Source: Candidatus Marinamargulisbacteria bacterium SCGC AAA071-K20
GTDB taxonomy: Bacteria > Margulisbacteria > Marinamargulisbacteria > GCA-2716485 > AAA071-K20
Reading direction: 5' to 3'
Assembly: GCA_003265975.1 (NCBI GenBank)
Contig: QFBU01000041.1
Span: 1 to 10,799, forward strand
DNA: 10,799 bases
Shown: one piece after another, positions 1-8,500 of the stretch
Numbering within the stretch: position 1 is the stretch's first letter
Layout of the letters: each line of letters begins with the position of its first letter
Notes under the pieces: generated by a model
What the model was told of the DNA's origin: nothing
Databases searched by the model: none
Seen by the model: only the letters and a program-made list of their open reading frames with translations
Made by a program: the position numbers and the translations under genes

Positions 1-958
1 ATTCGTCCTGATTGGACTCTATTTTTTGTACTTTTTGCAGTTTGGAAATACTTTCAAATTGACTATACGCTTTTCCACCTACACTTCTCACTACTTTTGA
101 TACATTTTTTCGATCTGACCATCTACCTAATAGATGTGCGTGATAGTCCTCGTCTTTCCAACTTTCTCTTAACGCTGGATTTGTGAGAAGCGTGTGATAA
201 TTACCTCTAATTTCGAATTCTTCTACTTTAGTGTCGGTATATGGGTCCGTTACGCCTTCTAGCGCTGGCATAGAGTCTTGATGTTTTTGTGTAATTTTAT
301 CGACTCTTTCTTTTACTTCTTTTCCCCTTACTGATTGCGTATTCATAAACTCGTCTTTTTGCATTGCAAAAATTGGATTGTCTTCGTAAACCTCATGCGT
401 TTCGTCTTGTTCTTTAAATGGATTGTCTGTACTTAGTCCTTTATACAGGTTTGCATTATGGAGGTAGGTACTACCCTCAGCTACTAAAGGACTCTCACCG
501 TCAATGTCTTCTTCATCCTCATCTTCAATGCCTGATGCTTTTTTACGTTTTGTTTCGTCTAATTTAGACTGCGCTTGGACGAGTGACCCTTGTAAGGCAG
601 ATGCGTAATTTGCAAAGTTTTTGTCTTTTACTTTTTCAAAGTTATTAATTGAGTTTTCAAGTTCCATCATTGCTAATAAATGGAGTGGTAAGCTGTCAAA
701 TCCTTGTTGGATAGACGTCATCATCATAGTCATTTGATTAATTGAGACTTGCATTTTCTGACCTTTAGTTAAGGTTGTTGGTGCTGAAGAGTCGAGGTTT
801 TTATTTAAAATTTCTGTGAATTTTTTTGATTGATAAAGTTCTTGCTGTTGTTCGTTAGCGAACATTTTGAAATTTTTATTTGGAAGAGGTTTGTTAAAAA
901 ATGGAAACCGCTCTGGCTTTGCCATTCCTGTAAATTCTTTGGGTTGATTTAGTCCCAT
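1..958 (-). CDS. Partial helical acidic-linker protein, function unknown (third gene of minus operon)
   Basis: An open frame of 319 codons runs off the left edge with no stop, so the C-terminus is missing. The ATG (958-956) has a Shine-Dalgarno AGGAG (971-967) at 8 bases, which overlaps the TAG stop of the upstream gene; translation is therefore probably coupled. I do not recognise the family. Residues 1-30 are Pro/Phe/Lys-rich. Residues 65-110 form a Met-rich amphipathic helical stretch containing QMTMMMTSIQQ and LLAMMELE, and residues 110-140 look like another helix. Residues 144-155 are strongly acidic (EDEDEEDIDGE). The rest is charged and hydrophilic. There is no signal peptide, no clear membrane segment and no cysteine in the visible part. 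The lack of Cys and the position behind two small proteins would suit an exported or structural component, but that is inference. Confidence 0.8.
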   Translation of the reverse strand, partial: MGLNQPKEFTGMAKPERFPFFNKPLPNKNFKMFANEQQQELYQSKKFTEILNKNLDSSAPTTLTKGQKMQVSINQMTMMMTSIQQGFDSLPLHLLAMMELENSINNFEKVKDKNFANYASALQGSLVQAQSKLDETKRKKASGIEDEDEEDIDGESPLVAEGSTYLHNANLYKGLSTDNPFKEQDETHEVYEDNPIFAMQKDEFMNTQSVRGKEVKERVDKITQKHQDSMPALEGVTDPYTDTKVEEFEIRGNYHTLLTNPALRESWKDEDYHAHLLGRWSDRKNVSKVVRSVGGKAYSQFESISKLQKVQKIESNQDE

Positions 959-969
959 CTAAGTAACTC

Positions 970-1296
970 CTAAATATTCTTCCAAACTTGTTTTTCAACA
1001 TTTAAACCAAGTTTAGCTAATCCAACCATTGCTTGACGTTGAGACTCTAAAGCTTCCATATAAATTTGAATAGCTATTAGACCCCCTGTCGTTTGTGGGT
1101 CCACTTCTTGTCCTGACCCGAGAGTAACCTTCCCGCCATCAATAAGTTGACCTTGTACCTTACTAAGCTCTTTAAAAAATGTATCAGTAGCGATGTATTC
1201 GCCAAAGGCAAAGTCAGCAATAAAACCCACTTTTTGTTGATTAATAATCTCAATATGAACTCGACTAAATACAATTGAACTTTGTTCGTTAGCCAC
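970..1296 (-). CDS. 108-residue small protein of unknown function, possible rod-like or partner subunit
   Basis: A complete frame starts at GTG (1296-1294), not ATG, and ends with TAG (972-970). The start is supported by a strong Shine-Dalgarno at 1313-1305. The protein is soluble and Cys-free. Its N-terminal half looks beta-rich (IVFSRVHIEIINQQKVGFIA). After a Gly-rich turn near residue 60 (GGKVTLGSGQEVDPQTTGG), residues 71-108 form a long amphipathic helix containing IYMEALESQRQAMVGLAKLG. A C-terminal helix after a Gly/Pro turn is loosely like the inner-rod (SctI) or FliE layout of type III export systems, but I see no decisive motif, and a secretion chaperone or scaffold is just as possible. 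It lies 96 bases downstream of the 91-residue gene and 11 bases upstream of the next one, so it is part of one operon. Confidence 0.8.
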   Translation of the reverse strand: MANEQSSIVFSRVHIEIINQQKVGFIADFAFGEYIATDTFFKELSKVQGQLIDGGKVTLGSGQEVDPQTTGGLIAIQIYMEALESQRQAMVGLAKLGLNVEKQVWKNI

Positions 1297-1304
1297 GGTG
1301 GTTT

Positions 1305-1313
1305 CCCTCCTTT
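1305..1313 (-). promoter_or_regulatory. Ribosome binding site that fixes a GTG start
   Basis: Read on the minus strand this is AAAGGAGGG. It ends 8 bases before the GTG at 1296-1294, with the GGAGG core 9 bases away. It is near-consensus, and no in-frame ATG lies nearby, so GTG is the likely start of the 108-residue protein. Confidence 0.8.
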
Positions 1314-1347
1314 ATAAAATTTTTTGTCTTGTATGTGTTGTTGCGTT

Positions 1348-1378
1348 AAGCGGCCGCCGCCATAAGCGGCGACTGCTT
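1348..1378 (-). other. GC-rich intercistronic hairpin
   Basis: The arms 1348-1360 and 1366-1378 enclose a 5-base loop (1361-1365). The inner six pairs are all G-C (CGCCGC/GCGGCG). In the minus-strand RNA one G-U wobble and one mismatch interrupt an otherwise complete 13-pair stem. It contains a NotI-type GCGGCCGC and is far richer in GC than its surroundings. It begins 15 bases after the stop of the 91-residue gene and is not followed by a U tract, so it is not a standard terminator. A likely role is protecting the 3' end of the upstream message, or partial attenuation, so that the first gene is made in excess over the next two. Confidence 0.65.
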
Positions 1379-1392
1379 TAAGAAAGTGGAGC

Positions 1393-1668
1393 TTATCCGC
1401 CAGCCTTCTTGACGTCTTGCGCTGCTTGTTGCACTGAAGACGATGCTTTTTTCGGAATACCCGAACGTACCATATACTTGGTTTCGGCCTCTGTCATTTT
1501 CAACTGAGCTGATACCATTTTACCTAGTGTTGTACCTGAATTGTCGGCCGCATCTAGATCATCCCTGATACTTTGTAAATCTGAAATATATGTTGAACCG
1601 GCTTCAAAACCTGCTTCAATACGATTGTTGGCCTGCTCTAAGTTGACCTTTCCTTCTTCTGCTGCCAT
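1393..1668 (-). CDS. 91-residue helical subunit, type III secretion needle/inner-rod-like (tentative)
   Basis: A complete frame starts with ATG (1668-1666), preceded at 7 bases by a perfect AGGAGG (1681-1676), and ends with TAA. The protein is Cys-, Trp- and His-free, rich in Ala, Ser, Lys and Glu, and predicted to be two helices (residues 8-43 and 50-88) around an Asn-Ser-Gly-Thr turn. Length, the helix-turn-helix layout, and a C-terminal helix beginning with Met and Gln (KMVSAQLKMTEAETKYMVRS) followed by a Lys/Ser/Val-rich end resemble the SctF needle and SctI rod families (PrgI, EscF, PrgJ, YscI). The match is one of pattern, not of a diagnostic signature, and the Asn-Pro turn of PrgI-type needles is absent. 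There is no WXG motif, which argues against an EsxA-type protein. As first gene with the best ribosome site and a hairpin behind it, it looks built for high expression, as a polymer-forming subunit would be. Confidence 0.75.
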   Translation of the reverse strand: MAAEEGKVNLEQANNRIEAGFEAGSTYISDLQSIRDDLDAADNSGTTLGKMVSAQLKMTEAETKYMVRSGIPKKASSSVQQAAQDVKKAGG

Positions 1669-1697
1669 AATTTTTCCTCCTAGTTTTTATAGCGAGC

Positions 1698-1714
1698 ACA
1701 CTAATTTTTAGTGT
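1698..1714 (-). other. Small hairpin in the leader of the minus operon
   Basis: ACACTAA (1698-1704) and TTAGTGT (1708-1714) form a perfect 7-base inverted repeat around three bases. It lies about 17 bases upstream of the AGGAGG of the 91-residue gene, so it would sit in that gene's 5' untranslated RNA. It is AT-rich and therefore weak. Confidence 0.45.
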
Positions 1715-1845
1715 ACTTTTTCGTTTCTGTTTTTTAGTTGATTATCCGACTTCCCCTCCCTTCATTTGGTACTAAAAATAATTGTTTAATTTAATGTGTT
1801 GTTCTCTTGCTTCGTATTGTGTATCGGGTATTCCCCCCTAGCAAC

Positions 1846-1869
1846 TTGTATCGAATTATATCGATACAA
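1846..1869. promoter_or_regulatory. Operator-like perfect palindrome, 9 bp arms
   Basis: TTGTATCGA (1846-1854) and TCGATACAA (1861-1869) are exact inverted copies around the spacer ATTATA, which is TATAAT on the minus strand. The size and symmetry fit a site for a dimeric helix-turn-helix regulator. A further TGTATCG half-site lies at 1820-1826, 27 bases before the same heptamer in the left arm. The centre is about 70 bases upstream of the predicted plus-strand start, a usual distance for an activator, while on the minus side bound protein would cover the candidate -10. No regulator gene is present in the window. Confidence 0.6.
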
Positions 1870-1912
1870 CTACTATATACCCCCTTTTCTACACCTTTTA
1901 AACCTAAAATAT

Positions 1913-1920
1913 GTTAAAAT
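1913..1920 (+). promoter_or_regulatory. Extended -10 promoter element for the HEAT-like gene
   Basis: The sequence TGTTAAAAT (1912-1920) has TG one base before TAAAAT (1915-1920), five of six matches to the -10 consensus. No clear -35 is seen at 1892-1897. Transcription starting about 7 bases after the hexamer would begin at or next to the ATG at 1927, giving a leaderless message. Confidence 0.45.
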
Positions 1921-1926
1921 CGAGGT

Positions 1927-2493
1927 ATGTTTTCCGAGTTTTATGTGATTCGTTTAAAAGAAATAAACGATAAAATGCTGTACGAAGACGTGCTGAATGA
2001 AGACGACATGGGCTTTTTGTACAAGTGCTTACACTCAGATACTCAAAAAGTTGTACATGGAGCCGCTATACTTTTAACTGAATTTGATAAACATACTATT
2101 CAGCCCATTTTAGATAACTTTGATACCTTCAACCGTGATCAGCAAAAAACAATAGTACCGATGCTTATGGCATGTGACTTTATGGAACCCTATAAATTTC
2201 TATTGGATTATCTAAAAACTGAGGACAATGAAGAGTTTGCCCTATTTTTAGTGATTTGCCTTGCTAATACAGACTATTTTTTATTCCCCTTAATTCTTTA
2301 TCGGTTAGACACTGAGGATCTCCAATATAAAGATAGACTAAAAAATATTTTACAGCGTATTGGGTTTTCTGTTTTGGAAAAATATTTTGTTTTATTACCA
2401 GAATTGGTTTATGAGGACGACTTTCGAGATATTTTTGGAAATGAGAAGATCACAGCTTTAAAAAAGTTTATTACAGAGCAAAAAATCAATTAA
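1927..2493 (+). CDS. HEAT-repeat-like alpha-solenoid protein, possible cytosolic partner or chaperone
   Basis: A complete 188-residue frame runs from ATG to TAA. It is predicted all-helical. Successive helix pairs of HEAT type can be seen at about residues 28-49 (LYKCLHSDTQKVVHGAAILL), 57-82, 87-110 and 115-145, with a final stretch of about 40 residues. There is no signal peptide. Hydrophobic segments such as FALFLVICLA and YFLFPLILY look like buried solenoid helices, not membrane spans. It has three cysteines, unlike its neighbours. The only purine-rich element upstream (GAGG, 1922-1925) is one base from the ATG, too close to act as a normal Shine-Dalgarno. It lies 105 bases before the giant gene, on the same strand and in the same frame but with stops between. 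A helical-repeat gene just upstream of a large exported protein recalls class II type III chaperones (TPR, SycD-type), though the repeat here looks like HEAT; a chaperone role is inference. Confidence 0.85.
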   Translation: MFSEFYVIRLKEINDKMLYEDVLNEDDMGFLYKCLHSDTQKVVHGAAILLTEFDKHTIQPILDNFDTFNRDQQKTIVPMLMACDFMEPYKFLLDYLKTEDNEEFALFLVICLANTDYFLFPLILYRLDTEDLQYKDRLKNILQRIGFSVLEKYFVLLPELVYEDDFRDIFGNEKITALKKFITEQKIN

Positions 2494-2518
2494 AAGTGAG
2501 TGTAAAAACTTATACCAG

Positions 2519-2558
2519 AACATTTGGGTACATATATTTTCTAAAAATACCCAATGTT
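2519..2558. promoter_or_regulatory. Interrupted inverted repeat upstream of the giant gene
   Basis: AACATT (2519-2524), one extra T, then GGGTA (2526-2530) are mirrored by TACCC (2548-2552) and AATGTT (2553-2558) across a 17-base spacer. The right arm runs into the candidate extended -10 of the giant gene. It starts 25 bases after the HEAT-like stop. No T tract follows, so a terminator is unlikely; an operator or an mRNA structure fits better. Confidence 0.45.
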
Positions 2559-2563
2559 ATATA
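2555..2563 (+). promoter_or_regulatory. Possible extended -10 for the giant gene
   Basis: TG (2555-2556), one base, then TATATA (2558-2563) resembles an extended -10, without a recognisable -35. It would start RNA near 2570, about 30 bases before the ATG. The ATG at 2599 has AGGGG (2582-2586) upstream at 12 bases, a usable but long spacing. The gene could equally be read through from the HEAT-like gene. Confidence 0.35.
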
Positions 2564-2598
2564 TTAAATAAGTAATTATATAGGGGCAAACTGTATCT

Positions 2599-5500
2599 AT
2601 GACTAATTTATCACAAGACCTAAGTTTTAATACTCAGAACATGTGGGGTTATCTTCAAGATCTAAGTGTGTCTTCTTCTAACAGAATTGCCGAAACTACT
2701 CTTGAAGAAAGTCTAGAAGACCAGCCTCAAATACACCCAACCGACTATGCCACTCTAAATTTCCCAGATAGCCCATTTCAAGACATTTACCTTCGATTTA
2801 AGCTTGTAGACTATGCCTCAACTATTGCTACTAATAGAATTACAGCTACTTACCCTTTAAATACAGAGGAAAACGTTCAAACGGTTCTTCGGTACCTCCA
2901 TCAAGGGGCAAGTGCTTTAGACAGTGATCAGATTAAAGTTGCTCACGACTTCTTAAAAGTGGTTCAACTCCCCGAAGTACTTAAAACAATGGCCTTAAGC
3001 CCAACTCAACTGGCTCGATTTAACGACTGCTGTAAAGATGTTTCTGACTGTTGTTTTTTTGATATTCCCGAACAATCAGAAGACGATGCTCGTTGGGTGG
3101 AGCAGTCAAAAGAACTGAGAGAATCGTTTTACTCAAGTATGGATATTAGCGAGGAAGAGATTGCCTTTAGGAACAGAACTCAACTTGTTGATGTTGATAA
3201 TATTGAAATTGATTTTTTAATTAATATACTAGTGGCTGATGGCGTTATTGACCTCACCGGAGATGACAATGATATTGCGGCTACTGTTTTGACATATGTT
3301 CAAGACAACTTTAAATATCAAGAAGAAGCTAGTTCAAAAAAAGCAGGCTCTACTAACGACGATGTTTTGGATTATTGGCAAAGTGTTGAAGAAACTCTTG
3401 AATTAGGAGTAGGTGATTGTGAAGATTTAACATTACTTACTGCCTCTTTACTATCAAACGTCATGCTTAAAAAAGGGCATAGCAGAGACGAGGTGGCTCA
3501 AATGGTAAAAATCTCTGCAGGATATGTTCCTTTTGAGGGAAAAAAAGAAAACTTTAAAATGGGACATACTATTGTAAAGTTTAATGCCACTCCAGAGGAC
3601 CCTGACCAAACCTTAGTGCTTGAGTCTACCGCCAAAGTATCGCCGTTTTTGTTAAAGAATTTTGAATTTGAAGAAGTCCTTGAATTTAATGATCGCATTT
3701 TTACAGCCTTTCAAACAATTGATGAAAACTTTGTGACAGCCTCGGAACTAGCCCCAGCAGCGCCTAGTATGAATATATTTCTAAACAATAGTACGTTTGG
3801 AGTTGACCCTAATTCTTCTGACTTTGCTCGTATTGAAGCAGAATTAAAGCTTATTGGACAAGAATTTGACACCGCCGCTAACCTTAGTGCTTATCAAGCC
3901 AATAAAGACACTTTACTCTGGCGAATAAATTTTCATATTATGGAATTAGAAAAACATACACGTACTCCATTGGAAGTACCTAAATTATTTAATGGCGCCA
4001 TGTACCGTAGAGGAATTGGGAAGTCTAACTATTTTCCATCGGGTTCAACTGCCCTAATTGATGGTGATAAATGGATAGACTTAGACAAACTGTCTGAAAC
4101 TGACCTAAAAGTTTTTCTTGGAGACCTTGCTAAGAAGATACCTGATATCAGTGAAGTCGAGCCGGTAGTAATAAATTTTAGTTATACCTACAATTTGGTG
4201 GACGAGCTTCAGAAAGAACTTATAAAGCTAAACGAAAAACCTGATGCTGACCAAGCTGCTGACGGAGATACACCGGCAAGTATTACCTATAGCCAAATTG
4301 AAGAACTTAAGGCATTTATCGCAGAGATTCAGACGGGAACAGCAAATCCAAAGTATTCGTATCAAAACTCGACTTCTGAATATTCAGATAAAACTACATA
4401 TACGGATACTTTAACTGGAAATCCTCCTATTATGGCCACATTTCCTGCTGGGCATAGATTAGAAGGCCAGGCTATGTCGGCTCAAAATGAAGTATTGGAT
4501 GTTTATGGGTCGGTTTATGCTGACTTTGGAACAAAAATGATTCAAGTTAGAAGCGACGAAAACTATACCAGACTTCAAGGTGAAAGTGATATTTTGCAAA
4601 CACAAATCATGGAATTACAAAGTGAAAAAGAATGGCTTTTATCTAGTTGGGGCGTGTCTAGTGGCGCTGCAGATCCACGTCAAGAACTTATAAATAAAAT
4701 TGGTGATGATCATCCTGATGTGGCTCTATTTGATCGGTTGACTACCGATAGTGAGACGAAAGCAAGGTTAAAAGATAATGTAGATATGCAGATTTACAAG
4801 GAGAATATCTTTCTTCAGGTATTGGGTAATGGCCAAGGGGCTGTGTCTGAGGTATTATCCGAATCTTTACCGTCTACACCTCTAAATACTGACGTTAAAC
4901 TACCCTTTAAATTTTCTAGAACGCTCTCTAAAGGAGAAGTAAAAAGAGGCTTAGCCCGTGGTCAGGCCACTTACACTGGACAACAAGTAGTTATTGATGG
5001 GTACGCTGAACTGTATAGATTAGTGCAAGCTAAACATGCTACCGATACTATGGTTAAAGATATTGAAGAGAAGTTACGAACAGCCAATCATAGTCTTGAG
5101 TCCATGGGGGCTGATGCTTCTGGACGGGTAACTCTTGAAGAAAAAGTTACAGCTCTAAAGTTACGCCGGGCTGTGCTGATAAATGAGAAATTTAGTATCT
5201 TTGAAGTTATAAATTCTGATACGGATAATGAAACCTTTTCGTTTAGCTTTTTTGATGTAAATGTCAAAGCATTAGATGCTCAGCCTGATCCTAACTTTAT
5301 GAATGTATTTAATACGTATGGTGGCGGTGGGAATGACTCAGGGATTGATACCAAACTACAGTCGGTTCGTATTAACGATGAGAAATTTTTTACCTATATC
5401 AATCAAACCAGACGACATATCAACACTATTACTAGTTTATTTCATATTGCCAATGGCATAACTGAATTGATGTTATATGAAGCTAGAGAAGTTCATGACA

Positions 5501-8500
5501 TGTATTTGAGTCAGGATATTAAAAAAGGTGTTGATGAAAGTCGGAAAGAAGCTGATAAAACCTTAGGTAAAGTGGCTAGTGGAATGAATAAATTTCAGAA
5601 CAAGATGTACGAAGGTATTACTCAGGTAGTTGATGAGATGTTTAACTATGTTAAAACGGCAAATGATACTATTTTTAGAAAAAAAGAACTACAGATTGAA
5701 CAATGGGCTAGACGTTCTAGCGACGATAATGTTGTTGGGATGATTAAAGATTTTATTCTTGGAGGAACCTTTGAATTTGCTAATGCCTTAACGGGTGCTT
5801 TAGATTACATAAGGTCTAAAGCTCTAGAACAATTGCATCAAGAACAATTAAAAGTGGCTATTCATAATGCGAATGCCTATATTGACTATGCCCGAATTAT
5901 TACTTCAGGTCGCATGACTGATCTTACTGAAAATGAATATAAAGAAGATGGAATTTTTCTGCATGATGAAGGCTTTATTGATGCGGGTAACTTTAGTTCT
6001 GTAACTGACAATCCAAATCATCCTCTCAATTTTGGAACGAAAAGTTTTGAATTGCTTTACAACGATATTGGACAGATATCGGATAAACATAGACATTATT
6101 CCAGGAATTTTATTGAGCGATACTTAGGTGGTATTGGAGGAAAATCCGCGGATGCCTCAAGTGCTACTGGACGTCTGAGTTCTGCGCTAAATTATGGATT
6201 TGATCCGTTTAGACCTAATGAACTTCAAGTTTTGGCTCAACAGTTTAACCCGACATTAAATGTACAATCACTTCAAAATGATGATATTTTTCATAGAGCA
6301 CAGTCTCAAGACGCTGGTTCTTTTGCTGGATCAGATTTAGCCGCTCCTGGACCTATATCTTCTGGACTGGATATGTTTCTAGATCTTTTAGGTGTAGGTG
6401 GAATGAAAGCGGATATAGCCTCGGGGGCAGCGAGTAATACCCCTGATCCGGTGCCAGCGGGATTGAACCAGCAAATATTTCTTGATTATAATATGGAAAA
6501 GAATGCCTACTTTAGAGAGCGTGCGACATTTTTTCAGATTCAAATATTTTTAGCCATGATGATTAAGCAGCAAGAATGGGACAAGATGAAACAGATTGCT
6601 CAAGAAATTGCTAAAGAAGGTAGTTTTACGGGGCAGTCTAAATCTACTGGGTCTAGTTCTGGGATGGTAAAAGCAGCAGAACAAACTCTAGAAAATGAAC
6701 TCTTAAAACAAAAGCAAGCGCTTGACGTGGTTCATCAACAATCAATGTCCTTGATGCAAAGCGTAAATACATTAACCGAATCTCGTATTGAATATTATAA
6801 AAGTGCCTACAACTTAATACTTAAAAACGCGAAAGTTTTAACTATGATTGCCGTTCATTTGTTAACGGGAAGGCTAGCTACTAAATTATCGAATAAGATT
6901 AATACTAAATCAGCTGAGTTTTATACAAAACTAACTGCATTTTTTGCAATTAAAACACCATTACCAGCACCACCATTATGGCTATATGCCGGCATGCAGT
7001 TATTAGGAATGAGTAGAAAAGGATATTGGCAATATGTTTTTAATGCGTTTGGATCGGCGACTACAGAATCAATTTTTTCAGCTCTTGAAAAAGGAATAAA
7101 TGACGCTGTTCCTGGTTATCAACATCATTTGATTATGCAAAATGAAGATTCTAGTTCAACAGGATTTGGCCATTATCAAGGCACCGCTACTAGGTCACTC
7201 AGCGGAAATATTAATGATGATGAACCTAGATATGGTTATACACTTACACAAAACAGACTGAATAGCTCTAAAATTTTGCTGGACCAAGCGAAAAGACAAG
7301 ATCCATTTAGCCACTTAGGTGGAACCAACCTTGATCAAAATAACTCTTTACATAACTACTATCAGAGTTTGTCTCAAAACCTTTTACTACAACCTCGGCA
7401 GGAATTTAACCGTACGACTGCACCAGGTACACCAGTAACCTTTACAACTAACTCTAAGTATACCTCTGGACATGACTTTCAACTTGAAAATATTCCTGTT
7501 GATAGAAGTTTTACAAATTACAACGGGGAAGGCGCACAAGGCCGGTCGTTTATAGAATCTCTAGGAGACGGAAGTTTTGCTTATAATGGACTCTTAACCG
7601 CCACGAAAATACCCATCGCCACTGCTCTAAGAAATAAATTAAGAATGCATTTACTGATTATTAGAGCTATTTACGATGCTGTAGAAGGTGAAATTGCCTT
7701 TATGTTTAGTAAAGGAAAACCGGGCGGCATGAGTAAGTTTGATGGGGCCGCAGGATTTAATGTTATTGAAACATTAATTAATGATGAGTCGGCTGTTATA
7801 AATGACCTTAGGACTGAAATTAGTAATTACCTTCTTTCTGGTTTGAATGCAAACATCGCCAAAGACAAAGAGCGGTATGGACAAGGTTTATCTATAGCTT
7901 CTCATGGTTATGGTATAGCAAGTTCATTAGCAGGATTTATTCCTTTAGGGATTGGTGAGGTTGTTCATAAAGTGGCTGACATTGCCATTGACACAGACAA
8001 AACTCTTAAACGTATTGAATTTGGTGACTTTGCAGGTATGGGATCTAACTATTGGGAAGATGGACATGCTAATAATAGAATTAACGCCGCTGGAAAAATT
8101 TACCAAGACTTTGTTAACCCGCCTATAGTAGCTAGCGACAGGGACGGGTATACAGTTGAAGAACAAGGCTTTTACTCTCCTGGATTACCTCAAAAGTTTA
8201 ATTTGTCTAAAGATAGATGGACAGATTATTCAGGCCCTGGATATACATTTTCGGGCTTACCTAAGTATCTCGGTGACTTACCTGACCCTCAAGAAGCGGC
8301 TCAGCCCCCTGTAGGAGTAGACCCCTTTTATTATTACAATACAAAAGTTAAGCAGCTTACGCCTTGGTTTCAACTAGACGAATTAGAAAAGCATCAGTTC
8401 CATTTACTTACTCACAATTCTAAAGGACGATCAGCGACACAAACGGATGGTCCAAACGGAGGTGCCTTTAGATGGTTTAAAACAACAGACGCTGGAGTTT

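Larger units (their letters stand above)
1669..1926. promoter_or_regulatory. Divergent control region between the two operons
   Basis: These 258 bases hold no credible gene. From left to right they contain: the Shine-Dalgarno of the minus operon (1676-1681); a small hairpin (1698-1714); a second TTTTTAGT copy (1731-1738) that can pair with ACTAAAAA (1771-1778); an isolated TGTATCG half-site (1820-1826); a 9+9 bp palindrome (1846-1869) with a perfect minus-strand TATAAT in its spacer; C-runs at 1833-1838 and 1880-1884; and an extended -10 for the plus gene (1913-1920). No good -35 box was found for either direction, which suggests that activators or an alternative sigma factor are used. Confidence 0.7.

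Noticed and set aside
1077..1274. 65-codon frame overlapping the 108-residue gene on the same strand
   Set aside because: It is out of frame inside a gene that has a strong ribosome site, and its product looks like no protein family.
841..1296. The string ANEQ shared by the 108-residue protein (residues 2-5) and the partial protein (residues 34-37)
   Set aside because: Four residues without further similarity on either side are easily due to chance.
1393..1668. 91-residue protein as a WXG100/Esx type VII substrate
   Set aside because: The size fits, but there is no Trp at all, hence no WXG motif, and no type VII genes are seen.
1698..1725. Plus-strand terminator made of the small hairpin and following T-rich sequence
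   Set aside because: The stem is AT-rich, the T tract is interrupted, and no plus-strand gene ends upstream of it.
1752..1762. Shine-Dalgarno-like GGGAGGGG on the minus strand in the control region
   Set aside because: No start codon with a frame longer than a few codons follows it at a usable distance.
1753..1884. Several G-runs on the minus strand, possible G-quadruplex
   Set aside because: The runs are too far apart (more than 40 bases between groups) for a normal quadruplex.
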